In this document: piece after piece, positions 28,845-37,727 of the stretch
Layout of the letters: each line of letters begins with the position of its first letter
How positions within the stretch are numbered: position 1 is the stretch's first letter
DNA from: Alphaproteobacteria bacterium
Lineage (GTDB): Bacteria; Pseudomonadota; Alphaproteobacteria; SHVP01
Length of the DNA: 64,000 nucleotides
Reading direction: 5' to 3'
Assembly (NCBI GenBank): GCA_040216735.1
Contig: JAVJOO010000010.1
Coordinates: forward strand, 1-64,000
Notes under the pieces: model-generated
Seen by the model: the letters and a program-made list of their open reading frames with translations, nothing else
Told to the model about the DNA's origin: nothing
The model's database searches: none
Made by a program: the position numbers and the translations under genes

Positions 28845-29146
28845 CGGCGGACGCCGCGGCGCCGGCGACGGTTCGTGTACGGATAGCCGGCAAGGTGCAA
28901 GGCGTGTGGTATCGCGGTTGGACCGTGGAAACCGCGCGATCCCTCGGCGTCGGCGGATGGGTCCGCAACCGCGCCGACGGCACCGTTGAGGCCTTGCTCC
29001 ATGGCCCGGAGGCCGCCGTCGAAAAGATGATCGAGGCCTGCCGCGTCGGTCCCCCGGCGGCGCGGGTCACCGACGTTGCGCGATTTGTTACCGAGGCGGG
29101 CGGCGAAGATTTGGCGGGCGGGTTCAGCCAACGGCCGACCGAGTAG
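28841..29146 (+). CDS. acyP: Acylphosphatase
   Basis: A 101-residue enzyme hydrolysing acyl phosphates. The signature VRIAGKVQGVWYRGWTVETA includes catalytic Arg25, and Asn43 lies in GWVRNRADGTVEA. Both key residues are intact. ATGA coupling to pccA places it at the end of the propionyl-CoA carboxylase operon. The following 150 bases contain nothing I can support. Confidence 0.93.
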   Translation: MTADAAAPATVRVRIAGKVQGVWYRGWTVETARSLGVGGWVRNRADGTVEALLHGPEAAVEKMIEACRVGPPAARVTDVARFVTEAGGEDLAGGFSQRPTE

Positions 29147-29296
29147 GTTTCGCCCTAGACCGTCGATCCTGCGTCGATGTGCCCAGGTTCTACGTTTGTC
29201 GTCCTACTTCAACGGGTTTGCCGTGTATCCCGCAAGGCTTGGGGATGGACCGCAACCCGTTCCTTGCGCGCAGGGAGCCGTGGCCCAGGGCCGCCA

Positions 29297-29983
29297 TCAC
29301 CTACCGGCGGCGGCGAAACGGGCGAATGTCGTCGCGGGTTCAGCGCTCGGCGCGCCAAAAATCTTCCCGAAACAGTGCTGAAGCGCGGCATCGACCTCGG
29401 CCATCGAGGCGGTAATCCCGAGATCGACCAGGGATGTCACCCCGGCGTCGTCGATCCCGCACGGCACAATCCCGCTGTAGTGCGACAGGTCGGGGTCCAC
29501 GTTCAACGAAATGCCATGGAAGGTGATCCAGTGGCGAATGCGCACCCCGACCGCCGCGATTTTCGCGATCCCGCGCCCCTGGCCCCGATCGACCCAGACG
29601 CCGATGCGTCCGGCCTCCCGCCGTCCGGTCACGCCGAACCCGGCGAGGGTGGCAATCAGCCATTCCTCAAGGTCGCGCACGAAACACCGGACATCCCGAT
29701 TGCGGTGCCGCAGGTCGAGCATGACGTAGGCCACCCGTTGTCCGGGCCCATGGTAGGTATACTGACCGCCCCGGCCGCTCGGATAGACCGGGAAACGGTC
29801 CGGGGTCAGAAGGTCGGCGGGCGCGGCACTGGTGCCGGCGGTGTAGAGCGGCGGGTGCTCGACCAGCCAGATAAGGTCGCCGACGGTGCCGGCACGGATG
29901 TCGGCAACCCGTTGCTCCATCGCAGCGACGGCGTCCTCATAGGGGACCGGAAGGTCGCTGATCTGCCACTCGACGGTGTCCAT
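29297..29983 (-). CDS. lipB: Octanoyl-[ACP]:protein N-octanoyltransferase
   Basis: A 228-residue LipB, which moves octanoyl from ACP to lipoyl domains of 2-oxoacid dehydrogenases and GcvH. The catalytic dyad is present: Lys141 in [14 protein letters not shown] and Cys175 in [34 protein letters not shown] at 71-90 is the substrate-binding signature. It is transcribed away from the FliN-like gene. lipA is not in the window. Confidence 0.96.
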   Translation of the reverse strand: MDTVEWQISDLPVPYEDAVAAMEQRVADIRAGTVGDLIWLVEHPPLYTAGTSAAPADLLTPDRFPVYPSGRGGQYTYHGPGQRVAYVMLDLRHRNRDVRCFVRDLEEWLIATLAGFGVTGRREAGRIGVWVDRGQGRGIAKIAAVGVRIRHWITFHGISLNVDPDLSHYSGIVPCGIDDAGVTSLVDLGITASMAEVDAALQHCFGKIFGAPSAEPATTFARFAAAGR

Positions 29984-30008
29984 GGACGCACTCTATCACG
30001 CCCCTTCC

Positions 30009-30023
30009 TTAACCATTCATTGA
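30009..30023 (+). promoter_or_regulatory. CtrA-like box upstream of the FliN-like gene
   Basis: TTAA, seven bases, then TTGA differs by one base from the alphaproteobacterial CtrA motif TTAA-N7-TTAA. It lies 57 bases before a flagellar-type gene start, in an AT-rich divergent gap with lipB. CtrA controls flagellar genes in many relatives. A single near-match of this length can arise by chance. Confidence 0.3.
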
Positions 30024-30079
30024 GGAATACTCTTTACTCATCAATCCCTTAGCAACTGGGCTATCGGTCGGAGCACCCC

Positions 30080-30322
30080 ATGGCGAGAGCCGTCAACACT
30101 GTCAGCGTGGAACTATCGGTAGTTCTTGGCCGCTCCAACATGCCCATCAACCAGCTGCTCAAGATGGGTCGCGGCGCCGTCATCGAGCTGGATACCACGG
30201 TCAACGACCATGCCCTGATCTTGGCCAACGACCGTGTCATCGCCCGGGGCGAGGTCATGATTGTCGACGACCATGTCGCGGTGACGATTACCGATACCGT
30301 CGGGCTCAACGAAATTCTTTAA
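30080..30322 (+). CDS. Orphan FliN/SpoA-domain protein
   Basis: An 80-residue protein that is essentially one SpoA (surface presentation of antigens) domain: VSVELSVVLGRSNMPINQLL, then GRGAVIELDTTVNDHALILA and GEVMIVDDHVAVTITD. This is the core fold of the flagellar switch protein FliN. It lacks the N-terminal extension of typical FliN and has no flagellar neighbours; lipB and a tRNA flank it. It may be a true FliN placed outside the flagellar clusters, or a diverged SpoA protein. Confidence 0.85.
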   Translation: MARAVNTVSVELSVVLGRSNMPINQLLKMGRGAVIELDTTVNDHALILANDRVIARGEVMIVDDHVAVTITDTVGLNEIL

Positions 30323-30340
30323 TCGAGGCAAACCCTCGAT
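30322..30340 (+). terminator. Short hairpin at the end of the FliN-like gene
   Basis: ATCGAGG (30322-30328) and CCTCGAT (30334-30340) form a perfect 7-base stem with a 5-base loop starting on the last base of the stop codon. It is followed by ATTCC rather than a T-run. It may be a weak terminator insulating the tRNA promoter. Confidence 0.4.
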
Positions 30341-30366
30341 ATTCCGCAAGGTTTGTGCGGCGCTGC

Positions 30367-30395
30367 TTGAAGCCGTGATCCAGATTTGCTATTCG
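30367..30395 (+). promoter_or_regulatory. Promoter of the tRNA-Leu gene
   Basis: TTGAAG (30367-30372) and TATTCG (30390-30395) have a 17-base spacer and stand 11 bases before the mature tRNA 5' end. Position and spacing fit a housekeeping promoter with a very short leader. Confidence 0.6.
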
Positions 30396-30406
30396 GCTGC
30401 CACTAA

Positions 30407-30494
30407 GCGGTCGTGGCGGAATTGGTAGACGCGCAGCGTTGAGGTCGCTGTGGGAGTTAATCCCGTGGAAGTTCGAGTCTTCTCGACCGCACCA
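30407..30494 (+). tRNA. tRNA-Leu (anticodon GAG)
   Basis: An 88-base tRNA with encoded CCA. The acceptor stem pairs GCGGTCG (30407-30413) with CGACCGC (30484-30490), A30491 is the discriminator and CCA follows. The anticodon stem CAGCG/CGCTG encloses the loop TTGAGGT, giving anticodon GAG at 30441-30443, which reads CUC and CUU. The long variable arm (GGGAGTTAATCCC) is typical of leucine tRNA. Confidence 0.97.
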
Positions 30495-30500
30495 TCGAAT

Positions 30501-30538
30501 AAAGCCCGCGGAACGCTGCCGCGGGCTTTCTTGTTTTT
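30501..30538 (+). terminator. Rho-independent terminator after tRNA-Leu
   Basis: AAAGCCCGCGG (30501-30511) and CCGCGGGCTTT (30519-30529) form a perfect 11-base stem around a 7-base loop, followed by CTTGTTTTT. It begins seven bases after the tRNA CCA. Confidence 0.93.
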
Positions 30539-30614
30539 GGACGCGGCATTGCCCGTGGGCTAGGGTCGCCCTGGGGCAAACGCCCGCTCGGGGCTAACAC
30601 AAGGGTGCGACAAG

Positions 30615-32906
30615 ATGGCTGACGATCTTGACCAGATGGCGTTGGAGTACCATCGCTGGCCAACGCCGGGAAAAATAAGTGTCACGCCCACCAAAAACCT
30701 CTTGAACCAACGCGACCTTTCGCTGGCCTACTCGCCGGGGGTCGCGGCGGCCTGCAACGAGATCGAGGCGGACCCCGCAAAAGCCGCGGACTATACGATA
30801 CGGGCCAATCTGGTCGCTGTGATTACCAACGGGACGGCGGTCCTGGGCCTGGGCAACATTGGACCGCTGGCGTCGAAGCCGGTCATGGAGGGCAAGGGCG
30901 TCCTCTTCAAGAAGTTCGCCGATATCGATGTATTCGACATCGAAGTGGCGCAGAACGACCCCGAGAAATTCATCGAGATCGTCGCAGCCCTCGAACCCAC
31001 CTTCGGCGGAATCAATCTCGAGGACATCAAGGCGCCGGAATGTTTCATCATCGAAAAGGCGCTGCGCGAGCGCATGAATATCCCGGTGTTCCACGACGAT
31101 CAGCATGGGACGGCCATTTGCGTTGCCGCGGCGCTCTATAACGGGTTGCGCGTCGTCGGTAAGGAGATCGGCAATACCAAGGTCGTGTGCTCGGGCGCTG
31201 GTGCCGCCGCGTTGGCTTGTCTCGACCTGATGGTAAGTATGGGCATGCAGCCCGACAATATCCTGGTGGTCGACCGCAAGGGCGTCGTCTACGAAGGCCG
31301 CGACGAGGACATGGATCCCTATAAGGCCCGCTTCGCCGCGAAAACCAATGCGCGCACCCTCACCGACGCGATCGAGAACGCGGATATTTTTCTGGGTCTT
31401 TCGGGCCCCGGCGTGCTGACCCCAGAAATGGTCGCAACGATGGGCAAGAGCCCGCTCATTTTGGCGCTCGCCAACCCGACCCCGGAGATCAAACCCGAGG
31501 ACGCCAAGGCCGTTCGTCCCGATGCCATTATCGCGACGGGCCGATCCGACTATCCCAACCAGGTCAACAACGTCCTGTGCTTCCCCTTTATTTTCCGCGG
31601 CGCGCTCGATGTCGGGGCGACCGAAATCAACGAGGCGATGAAACTGGCCGCCGTCAAAGCGATCGCCGATCTTGCCAAAGCCGAGGCGACCGACGTCGTC
31701 GCCAAGGCCTATGCCGGCCAGTCCCTGGAGTTCGGCCCGGACTACCTTATTCCCAAGCCGTTCGACCCCCGGTTGATCGTCGAGGTTGCACCGGCGGTTG
31801 CCAAGGCCGCGATGGATTCAGGTGTCGCCACGCGTCCGATCGACGACTTTAAGGCCTACCGCGACAAATTGGCGCGCACGGTCTATCGCACAAGCTTTGT
31901 CATGAAGCCGGTCTTCGACCGAGCGCGCGAAGAACCCTTGCGCTTGGTCTATGCCGAGGGCGAGGAAGAGAGCGTTCTGCGCGCGGTCCAGATCGTCATC
32001 GACGACGGTCTGGCTAAACCGATTCTGATCGGGCGCCGTTTCGTGATCGAGATGCGCCACAAGAAAATGGGTCTGCGGTTCGATCTCGACAAAGACGTGG
32101 ATATGATCGATCCACAAGGCGACCCGCGGTTCCGCGACTACTGGACCGAGTATCACGCGATCATGCGGCGCAAGGGCGTCAGCCCCGACACGGCCCAAGC
32201 CACCGTGCGGACCCGCAACCCGGTGATCGGTGCCCTTGCGGTACGGCGAGGCGATGCCGACGCGATGATTTGCGGCGTTGTCGGCCGGTACGGCAGGCAC
32301 GTCCAGTACGTCAGCGATATCCTCGGAATGCGCAAGGGCGTCACTAACCTGACCGCGATCCAGGTTCTCGTTGCGCCGAGTGGCACGGTGTTTTTTGCCG
32401 ATACCAACGTCAACTACGACCCGACCGCCCAGCAAGTCGCCGAGACCGCGATCCTAGCCGCCGAGTCGGTGCAGCGTTTCGGTTTGGTCCCAAAGGTCGC
32501 TTTGTTGTCGCATTCCAACTTCGGCACTCATGCCAATCCGTCGGCGCAGAAGATGCGAGAGGCCCTCGCCATCATCCACGAACGCGCACCCGACCTGGAA
32601 GTTGAAGGCGAAATGCAGGGCGATGCGGCGCTGTCCGAGACGATCCGTGATCGAGTGTTCCCCGACTCCGACCTTAAGGGCGCCGCCAATCTGCTCATTT
32701 TCCCAAATGTCGACTCCGCTAATATCGCGTTCACCATTGCCCGAACCATGACCGACGGTCTGTCGGTGGGCCCGATCCTCGCGGGTCTCGCCGGATCGGC
32801 GCACATCGTCAACCCCTCGATCACGGTGCGCGGTTTGGTCAATATGAGCGCGCTCGCGGTCGTCGAGGCTCAGGTTGCAGCAGCCGGCAAGCGCGTGGCG
32901 GGCTAA
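30615..32906 (+). CDS. maeB: NADP-dependent malic enzyme with phosphotransacetylase-like domain
   Basis: A 763-residue fusion. Residues 1 to about 420 are malic enzyme ([30 protein letters not shown], and the nucleotide loop [16 protein letters not shown]), catalysing malate to pyruvate plus CO2. The rest, from about 430, is a phosphotransacetylase-like domain ([17 protein letters not shown] and the late [17 protein letters not shown]) that in relatives is regulatory, often sensing acetyl-CoA. Length is typical of MaeB. NADP rather than NAD use is inferred from family and is not certain. Confidence 0.93.
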   Translation: MADDLDQMALEYHRWPTPGKISVTPTKNLLNQRDLSLAYSPGVAAACNEIEADPAKAADYTIRANLVAVITNGTAVLGLGNIGPLASKPVMEGKGVLFKKFADIDVFDIEVAQNDPEKFIEIVAALEPTFGGINLEDIKAPECFIIEKALRERMNIPVFHDDQHGTAICVAAALYNGLRVVGKEIGNTKVVCSGAGAAALACLDLMVSMGMQPDNILVVDRKGVVYEGRDEDMDPYKARFAAKTNARTLTDAIENADIFLGLSGPGVLTPEMVATMGKSPLILALANPTPEIKPEDAKAVRPDAIIATGRSDYPNQVNNVLCFPFIFRGALDVGATEINEAMKLAAVKAIADLAKAEATDVVAKAYAGQSLEFGPDYLIPKPFDPRLIVEVAPAVAKAAMDSGVATRPIDDFKAYRDKLARTVYRTSFVMKPVFDRAREEPLRLVYAEGEEESVLRAVQIVIDDGLAKPILIGRRFVIEMRHKKMGLRFDLDKDVDMIDPQGDPRFRDYWTEYHAIMRRKGVSPDTAQATVRTRNPVIGALAVRRGDADAMICGVVGRYGRHVQYVSDILGMRKGVTNLTAIQVLVAPSGTVFFADTNVNYDPTAQQVAETAILAAESVQRFGLVPKVALLSHSNFGTHANPSAQKMREALAIIHERAPDLEVEGEMQGDAALSETIRDRVFPDSDLKGAANLLIFPNVDSANIAFTIARTMTDGLSVGPILAGLAGSAHIVNPSITVRGLVNMSALAVVEAQVAAAGKRVAG

Positions 32907-32913
32907 CCAAACC

Positions 32914-34329
32914 ATGAGCGACGCGCCCCGCGAGCCGGAGAAGACGAAGGTCGCCGGGGCGACATTGGCGACGCCACCGCCAGACAGTTCGGTTGGCCTG
33001 TCGATGGATACCGTCAATGCGGTCGAAGACGCACTTGAAGCAGGCGAAATCGATGCCGCCGCGGCGATTGTTCATGACCTCCACGCTGCCGACGTCGCCG
33101 ACCTGATCGAGACGATCGATCCAGAGTATCGATCGGCACTGATCGATTCGATCCAGGAGTCCTTCGATCCCGAGGTTCTCACCGAACTCAACGATGCGAC
33201 GCTGGAGCACGTTCTCGACTATCTCGGCAGCGAGACCACAGCAGCAGCTATTGCGGAACTCGAGACCGACGACGCCCTAGACGTTCTGGACGATCTGGAC
33301 GAACACCTCCAGCGCGAGGTTCTAGACCGCCTCGACGCAGTCGATCGGTCCGAGATTGAGCAGGCTCTTGCATTCCCGCCGAATTCCGCAGGGCGGCTGA
33401 TGCAGCGGGATCTGATCTCGGTCCCGTCCTATTGGAATGTCGGGCAAGTGATCGACTATTTGCGCGAGACCGAGGACTTGCCCGACGATTTCTACGAATT
33501 GATTCTCATCGATGCCGACCATCACCCGATCGGAACCTTGCCGCTGAATATCCTGCTGCGGGCGCGCCGACCGATCCCGATCGGCGATATCATGGAACCC
33601 GACCCGCGGGTCATACCGGTCGATATGGATCAGGAAGAAGTCGCCTACCTTTTCCAGCAGTACGATTTGGCCTCGGCGCCAGTCACCGATCCGAGCGGTC
33701 GTCTGGTTGGGGTTATCATGCACGACGATATCGTCGATGTGATCCAAGAAGAGGCCGAAGAGGATATTCGCCGTCTGACCCGCGCCGGTGGGGCGGGCAT
33801 CCACGACGACGTTTTTCGCATCGTGCGCGGGCGCTTCGTCTGGTTGCTTGTCAACCTGGCAACCGCGGTGGTCGCCTCGCTTGTCATCTCGGTTTTTGGC
33901 GGGACTATCGAACAGATTGTCGCCCTTGCCATTTTGATGCCGATCGTCGCGTCGATGGGCGGCAACGCCGGGACACAGGCCCTCACGGTCACGGTCCGCG
34001 CCTTGGCGACCCGCGATATCACGGCCTCGAACGTCTTCAGGCTAGTGAACAAGGAGCTGATCGTCAGCTTCATCAACGGGATAGCCTTCGCCGTGCTCTG
34101 CGGGATCGGCACCTACCTCTGGTTCGGCGACACCGGCCTGAGCGCGATTATCGTGGCGGCGATGATCATCAACATGATGGCGGCCGGCTTCTCCGGTATT
34201 CTGATTCCGCTGGGCCTCAACCGGATCGGCGTCGATCCGGCCTTGGCGGCGACGGTCTTCGTGACGACGGTTACCGATGTGGTTGGGTTTTTTGCCTTCC
34301 TCGGGCTCGCGGCGTGGTTGTTGATCTAA
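32914..34329 (+). CDS. mgtE: MgtE-family magnesium transporter
   Basis: A 471-residue magnesium channel. An acidic N-domain of short helical repeats (about 30-150, for example HAADVADLIETIDPE) is followed by paired CBS domains (about 155-290) and five membrane segments from about residue 308. The last membrane segment contains TTVTDVVGFF with the Asp expected in the pore. The N and CBS domains close the pore when cytosolic magnesium is high. I took the ATG at 32914; a longer frame would overlap maeB. Confidence 0.95.
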   Translation: MSDAPREPEKTKVAGATLATPPPDSSVGLSMDTVNAVEDALEAGEIDAAAAIVHDLHAADVADLIETIDPEYRSALIDSIQESFDPEVLTELNDATLEHVLDYLGSETTAAAIAELETDDALDVLDDLDEHLQREVLDRLDAVDRSEIEQALAFPPNSAGRLMQRDLISVPSYWNVGQVIDYLRETEDLPDDFYELILIDADHHPIGTLPLNILLRARRPIPIGDIMEPDPRVIPVDMDQEEVAYLFQQYDLASAPVTDPSGRLVGVIMHDDIVDVIQEEAEEDIRRLTRAGGAGIHDDVFRIVRGRFVWLLVNLATAVVASLVISVFGGTIEQIVALAILMPIVASMGGNAGTQALTVTVRALATRDITASNVFRLVNKELIVSFINGIAFAVLCGIGTYLWFGDTGLSAIIVAAMIINMMAAGFSGILIPLGLNRIGVDPALAATVFVTTVTDVVGFFAFLGLAAWLLI

Positions 34330-34339
34330 GGGAAAAGCG

Positions 34340-34765
34340 ATGGCATCAGGCGATTTGACGAATGCGGCGGGCTTCAACGCGGCGGCCCGCGAGCACTTTC
34401 CTGGACACCTGGACATTACGATTACCCATCTGGAGCATGGGTTGGCCCGTGCCGAGATGCGGCTGGGCCCCCAACACCTGACTCCGACGAACTACCTCCA
34501 CGGCGCGGCGGTTGTCGGCATCGCCGATACGGTCTGCGGGGCCGGCTGCCAGGGATCGCGCCCGGACGGGGCGGTGGGGTTCACCACGATCGAACTCAAA
34601 TGCAACTTCCTTGGGACCGCCAGTAGCGGTCTGGTCACCAGCGAAGCCCGGATGATCCACGGCGGCCGCAACACCCAGGTGTGGGATGCCGACGTCACCC
34701 GCGAAGACGGCAAGCGCATCGCGAGTTTTCGGTGCACCCAGATGGTGCTGTGGCCCAAGGCTTAG
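34340..34765 (+). CDS. Hotdog-fold thioesterase (PaaI-like)
   Basis: A 141-residue hotdog protein. [20 protein letters not shown] is the active-site helix of PaaI/YbgC-type thioesterases, although the common HGG is HGA here. Later [15 protein letters not shown] matches the family. It probably hydrolyses an acyl-CoA. It lies 10 bases after mgtE and 19 before isovaleryl-CoA dehydrogenase, so a role in clearing branched acyl-CoA is possible but unproven. Confidence 0.83.
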   Translation: MASGDLTNAAGFNAAAREHFPGHLDITITHLEHGLARAEMRLGPQHLTPTNYLHGAAVVGIADTVCGAGCQGSRPDGAVGFTTIELKCNFLGTASSGLVTSEARMIHGGRNTQVWDADVTREDGKRIASFRCTQMVLWPKA

Positions 34766-34784
34766 GTCACGCTATTCTAGTGCC

Positions 34785-35957
34785 ATGATTCCTAACCAAC
34801 TGCCGGCCTTCGACTTCGATCTCGGCGATACCGCCGACATGCTGCGCGACACGGTGATGTCGTTTACAGCCGATCACGTTGCGCCGGCGGCGGACGAAAT
34901 GGACCGCGCCAATACCTGGCCGGACGGTTTGTGGCGCAAGATGGGCGCGGCGGGCTTGCTGGGGATCACGGTCGAAGACGAGTACGGCGGCGCCGGCATG
35001 GGCTACCTCGAACACGTCGTCGCGATGGAGGAACTCAGCCGGGGGTCGGCGGCCGTCGGCCTTTCCTACGGTGCCCACTCGAACCTGTGCGTCAATCAAT
35101 TGCGGCTCAACGGGACGCCCGCGCAAAAGCAACGCTACCTGCCCAAGCTGATCTCCGGCGAGCACATCGGCGCCCTGGCGATGAGCGAAACCGGCGCAGG
35201 ATCCGACGTCGTTTCGATGAAACTGCGGGCCGAGAAAAAGGGCGACCGCTACGTCCTCAACGGTGCCAAGTTCTGGATTACCAACGGACCGGTTGCCGAC
35301 ACCCTAGTGGTCTACGCCAAAACCGATCCGCAGGCAGGCGCGCGCGGCATTACCGCGTTCATTATCGAGCGCGGCTTCAAGGGATTCAGCACCGCCCAGA
35401 AACTCGACAAGCTCGGCATGCGGGGTTCGGATACCGGCGAGCTGGTCTTCGAAGACTGCGAGGTGCCGGCGGACAACGTCCTCGGCACGGAGGGCAAGGG
35501 CGTCGGCGTACTTATGAGTGGGCTCGACTATGAACGCGCGGTCCTCGCGGGTGGGCCCTTAGGGATTATGCAGGCCTGCCTCGATACCGTCGTCCCTTAC
35601 GTGCACGAACGCCAACAGTTCGGCCAACCCATCGGCGAGTTTCAACTCATCCAGGGCAAACTGGCCGACATGTACACGACCCTCAACGCCTGCCGCGCCT
35701 ACGTGTATGCGGCTGCCCGCGCCTGCGACCGGGGCCGCGTCACGCGCAAGGATTCGGCTGGCGCGATCCTCTACGCGGCCGAGAAAGCGACCCAGGTCGC
35801 GCTCGACGCGATCCAATGTTTGGGCGGCAACGGCTATATCAACGACTATCCCACCGGGCGGTATTTGCGCGACGCCAAGCTCTACGAGATCGGTGCTGGC
35901 ACGTCCGAAATCCGCCGGATGCTCATCGGCCGCGAGATCTTCGAAGAGACGAAATAA
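34785..35957 (+). CDS. ivd: Isovaleryl-CoA dehydrogenase
   Basis: A 390-residue flavoprotein that oxidises isovaleryl-CoA to 3-methylcrotonyl-CoA in leucine degradation and passes electrons to ETF. The catalytic base position separates this family from other acyl-CoA dehydrogenases: Glu250 is present in [14 protein letters not shown], while the usual C-terminal Glu is replaced in [12 protein letters not shown]. Flavin signatures [12 protein letters not shown] and FWITNG are normal. TATTCT at 34773-34778 lies six bases before the ATG and there is no Shine-Dalgarno, so the message may be leaderless. The next enzymes are at 51799-56196. Confidence 0.93.
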   Translation: MIPNQLPAFDFDLGDTADMLRDTVMSFTADHVAPAADEMDRANTWPDGLWRKMGAAGLLGITVEDEYGGAGMGYLEHVVAMEELSRGSAAVGLSYGAHSNLCVNQLRLNGTPAQKQRYLPKLISGEHIGALAMSETGAGSDVVSMKLRAEKKGDRYVLNGAKFWITNGPVADTLVVYAKTDPQAGARGITAFIIERGFKGFSTAQKLDKLGMRGSDTGELVFEDCEVPADNVLGTEGKGVGVLMSGLDYERAVLAGGPLGIMQACLDTVVPYVHERQQFGQPIGEFQLIQGKLADMYTTLNACRAYVYAAARACDRGRVTRKDSAGAILYAAEKATQVALDAIQCLGGNGYINDYPTGRYLRDAKLYEIGAGTSEIRRMLIGREIFEETK

Positions 35958-36007
35958 CAGAAACGATTAGTGCCCATTGATCTGGGCGGATTTTGAGGAG
36001 AACGGCC

Positions 36008-36478
36008 ATGTCTCACGTCATCAAAGACCCCAAGAGCCTGAAATCCCGCATCGGCTCGGGCTATCCCAAACCGCACGACGCCATGTGCGCGGGGCGCGAA
36101 AAGCGTGCCTTGGGTGACGCTGCGGGGCTCAAGAATTTCGGCGTCAACTACACCATCCTCCCGCCCGGTCAGGCGTCGGCGCAGCGCCATTGGCACCGGG
36201 TCCAAGACGAGTTCATCTGGGTGTTGGAAGGCGAGATCACGCTGGTCACCGATGCCGGCGAGGAGGTTCTGACGCCCGGTATGTCCGCCGGATTTCCCGC
36301 CGGCGAAACCGACGGCCACAACCTGGTCAATAAGAGCGGCAAGCCCGCCGCCTATCTTGAGATTGGCGACCGCCTGCCGGGAGATTCAGGCGAGTATTCG
36401 GATATCGACATGATTTTCGAACGCGATGCCGAGGACAAACCGCATTGGCTCCACAAAGACCGCACACCGTTTAAATAG
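36008..36478 (+). CDS. Cupin-domain protein
   Basis: A 156-residue single-domain cupin. Metal-site motif 1 is visible as RHWHRVQDEFIWVLEGEITL and motif 2 as GETDGHNLVNKSGKPAAYLE. A GAGGAG Shine-Dalgarno at 35996-36001 fixes the ATG at 36008. Related proteins are often annotated as transcriptional or sugar-binding cupins, but no function can be assigned. It follows ivd by 50 bases in the same direction. Confidence 0.8.
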   Translation: MSHVIKDPKSLKSRIGSGYPKPHDAMCAGREKRALGDAAGLKNFGVNYTILPPGQASAQRHWHRVQDEFIWVLEGEITLVTDAGEEVLTPGMSAGFPAGETDGHNLVNKSGKPAAYLEIGDRLPGDSGEYSDIDMIFERDAEDKPHWLHKDRTPFK

Positions 36479-36576
36479 CCTGAATCGGTGGGACTGACGG
36501 GATAGCGACCCTTGTACCCGTTGATATCGGCGCGAGTGGCTTGGTATCGGCGAATTGACCCGCCGGGCGGAACGGC

Positions 36577-37425
36577 CTAGCGGCTCTCCCGGCGGATCGC
36601 GACATAGTTGCCGGCGAAGATCATCGCCGCACCTATCAGCACCGCGATTTCGACGGCTTCGCCATAGGCGATGTAAGCCACCACGGCGATTAGGGGCAGG
36701 CGGAGAAAATCGACTGGATTGACCAGCGACACGTCGGCCAGTTGTAGGGCCTTGGCGAGCGAGAAATGTGCCGCCAGGCCCATCAGACCGATGACGGCGA
36801 GCCAGGGAAGTTCGCCAGCGGTCGGCGCGGTCCATCCCAACGTCGCCACGCCGGCCAGGGCCATTGCGCCCTGCAATCCAGACATCCACACCAATACCGT
36901 CAGCACGCTGTCGGTGCGCGTTAGCCGTTTAGTGCTGGCGTTGGCCACCGCAAACCCCAGGGCGGCAGCCACCATGATCCAGGTGCCCAAGCCGACTTCC
37001 GTAAAGCCGGGCCGCAGAATCACCAAGATACCGGCGATCCCGAGCACCAGGGCGATCATCCGCCCTCGGTTCATCTTTTCGCCCAGGAACAGCACCGCCA
37101 GCAGCGCCACCCACACCGGCGTGGTGAACTCGATCGCAAAGACCTCGGCCAGGGGCAACATCGTGACGGCGAGGTACCAGCCGATGGTGGCTGCGAAATG
37201 CGACAGATTCCGGAATATCTGCAACTTTAAGTTGTTGGTTCTGATCGGTCGGAACCCCGCACGGACCACGAACGGTAGCAATATGAGCAAGCTCATCCCG
37301 TGGCGCACGACCTGCAACTCCATCGGGTTGTGGCGGTCGCCCAACTCGCGCGCGGCGATCGCCAACAGCGACAACGACACGACCATGCCGAACATCCACA
37401 GGGCGCCGCGCAGGTTGGGGGTCAT
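36577..37425 (-). CDS. EamA/DMT-superfamily transporter, copy 1
   Basis: A 282-residue membrane protein with about ten hydrophobic segments in two EamA repeats, as in drug/metabolite exporters. VFAIEFTTPVWVALLAVLFL with LGEKMNRGR after it is a recognisable EamA stretch. It is clearly related to the transporter at 42072 (same VFAIEFT-P-WVALLAVL and NRGR pattern). It converges with the cupin gene; the 98 bases between hold no clear terminator. Substrate unknown. Confidence 0.9.
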   Translation of the reverse strand: MTPNLRGALWMFGMVVSLSLLAIAARELGDRHNPMELQVVRHGMSLLILLPFVVRAGFRPIRTNNLKLQIFRNLSHFAATIGWYLAVTMLPLAEVFAIEFTTPVWVALLAVLFLGEKMNRGRMIALVLGIAGILVILRPGFTEVGLGTWIMVAAALGFAVANASTKRLTRTDSVLTVLVWMSGLQGAMALAGVATLGWTAPTAGELPWLAVIGLMGLAAHFSLAKALQLADVSLVNPVDFLRLPLIAVVAYIAYGEAVEIAVLIGAAMIFAGNYVAIRRESR

Positions 37426-37727
37426 GGGCTTACGTCGGATCGCATTTTGCCATGCTACGCGGGTTTTCCGGGGGGCGACATGGGGATAGGGGGAACCCTC
37501 TGGCTCTGCGTATTTCTACCGAGTGGACAGCGCGCGACTATTTGCTAGAAACTTCAGTCACTTCGCTCGCTTTGGTGATGCGAGGGGCTCTTTTCGAAGG
37601 CCCGGGATGCCGTCGACAACTAGACCGCAACCGGGGCAGAACGGGCTGGATAGGCGAGATAGCGGCGAACAGGCGGGATCGATAGGCCTACAAGCAGTCG
37701 ACGGCAAGGATCAAGGGGACGACCAAG
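37426..37727. other. 302-base intergenic region before the chemoreceptor gene
   Basis: This gap lies between the divergent transporter and chemoreceptor starts. AAGGGGA near 37713-37719 serves as Shine-Dalgarno for the receptor. I found no convincing promoter, riboswitch or long inverted repeat. Short open frames here lack start signals and family resemblance. Confidence 0.5.

Noticed and set aside
29147-29296. A gene or RNA in the gap between acyP and lipB
   Set aside because: No conserved frame, hairpin with T-run or tRNA-like fold could be supported.
29177-30052. 291-residue + strand frame over lipB
   Set aside because: lipB on the opposite strand has both catalytic residues; this frame has no motif or start signal.
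37452-37727. Small + strand frames upstream of the chemoreceptor
   Set aside because: No start signals, odd composition and no family resemblance; treated as non-coding.
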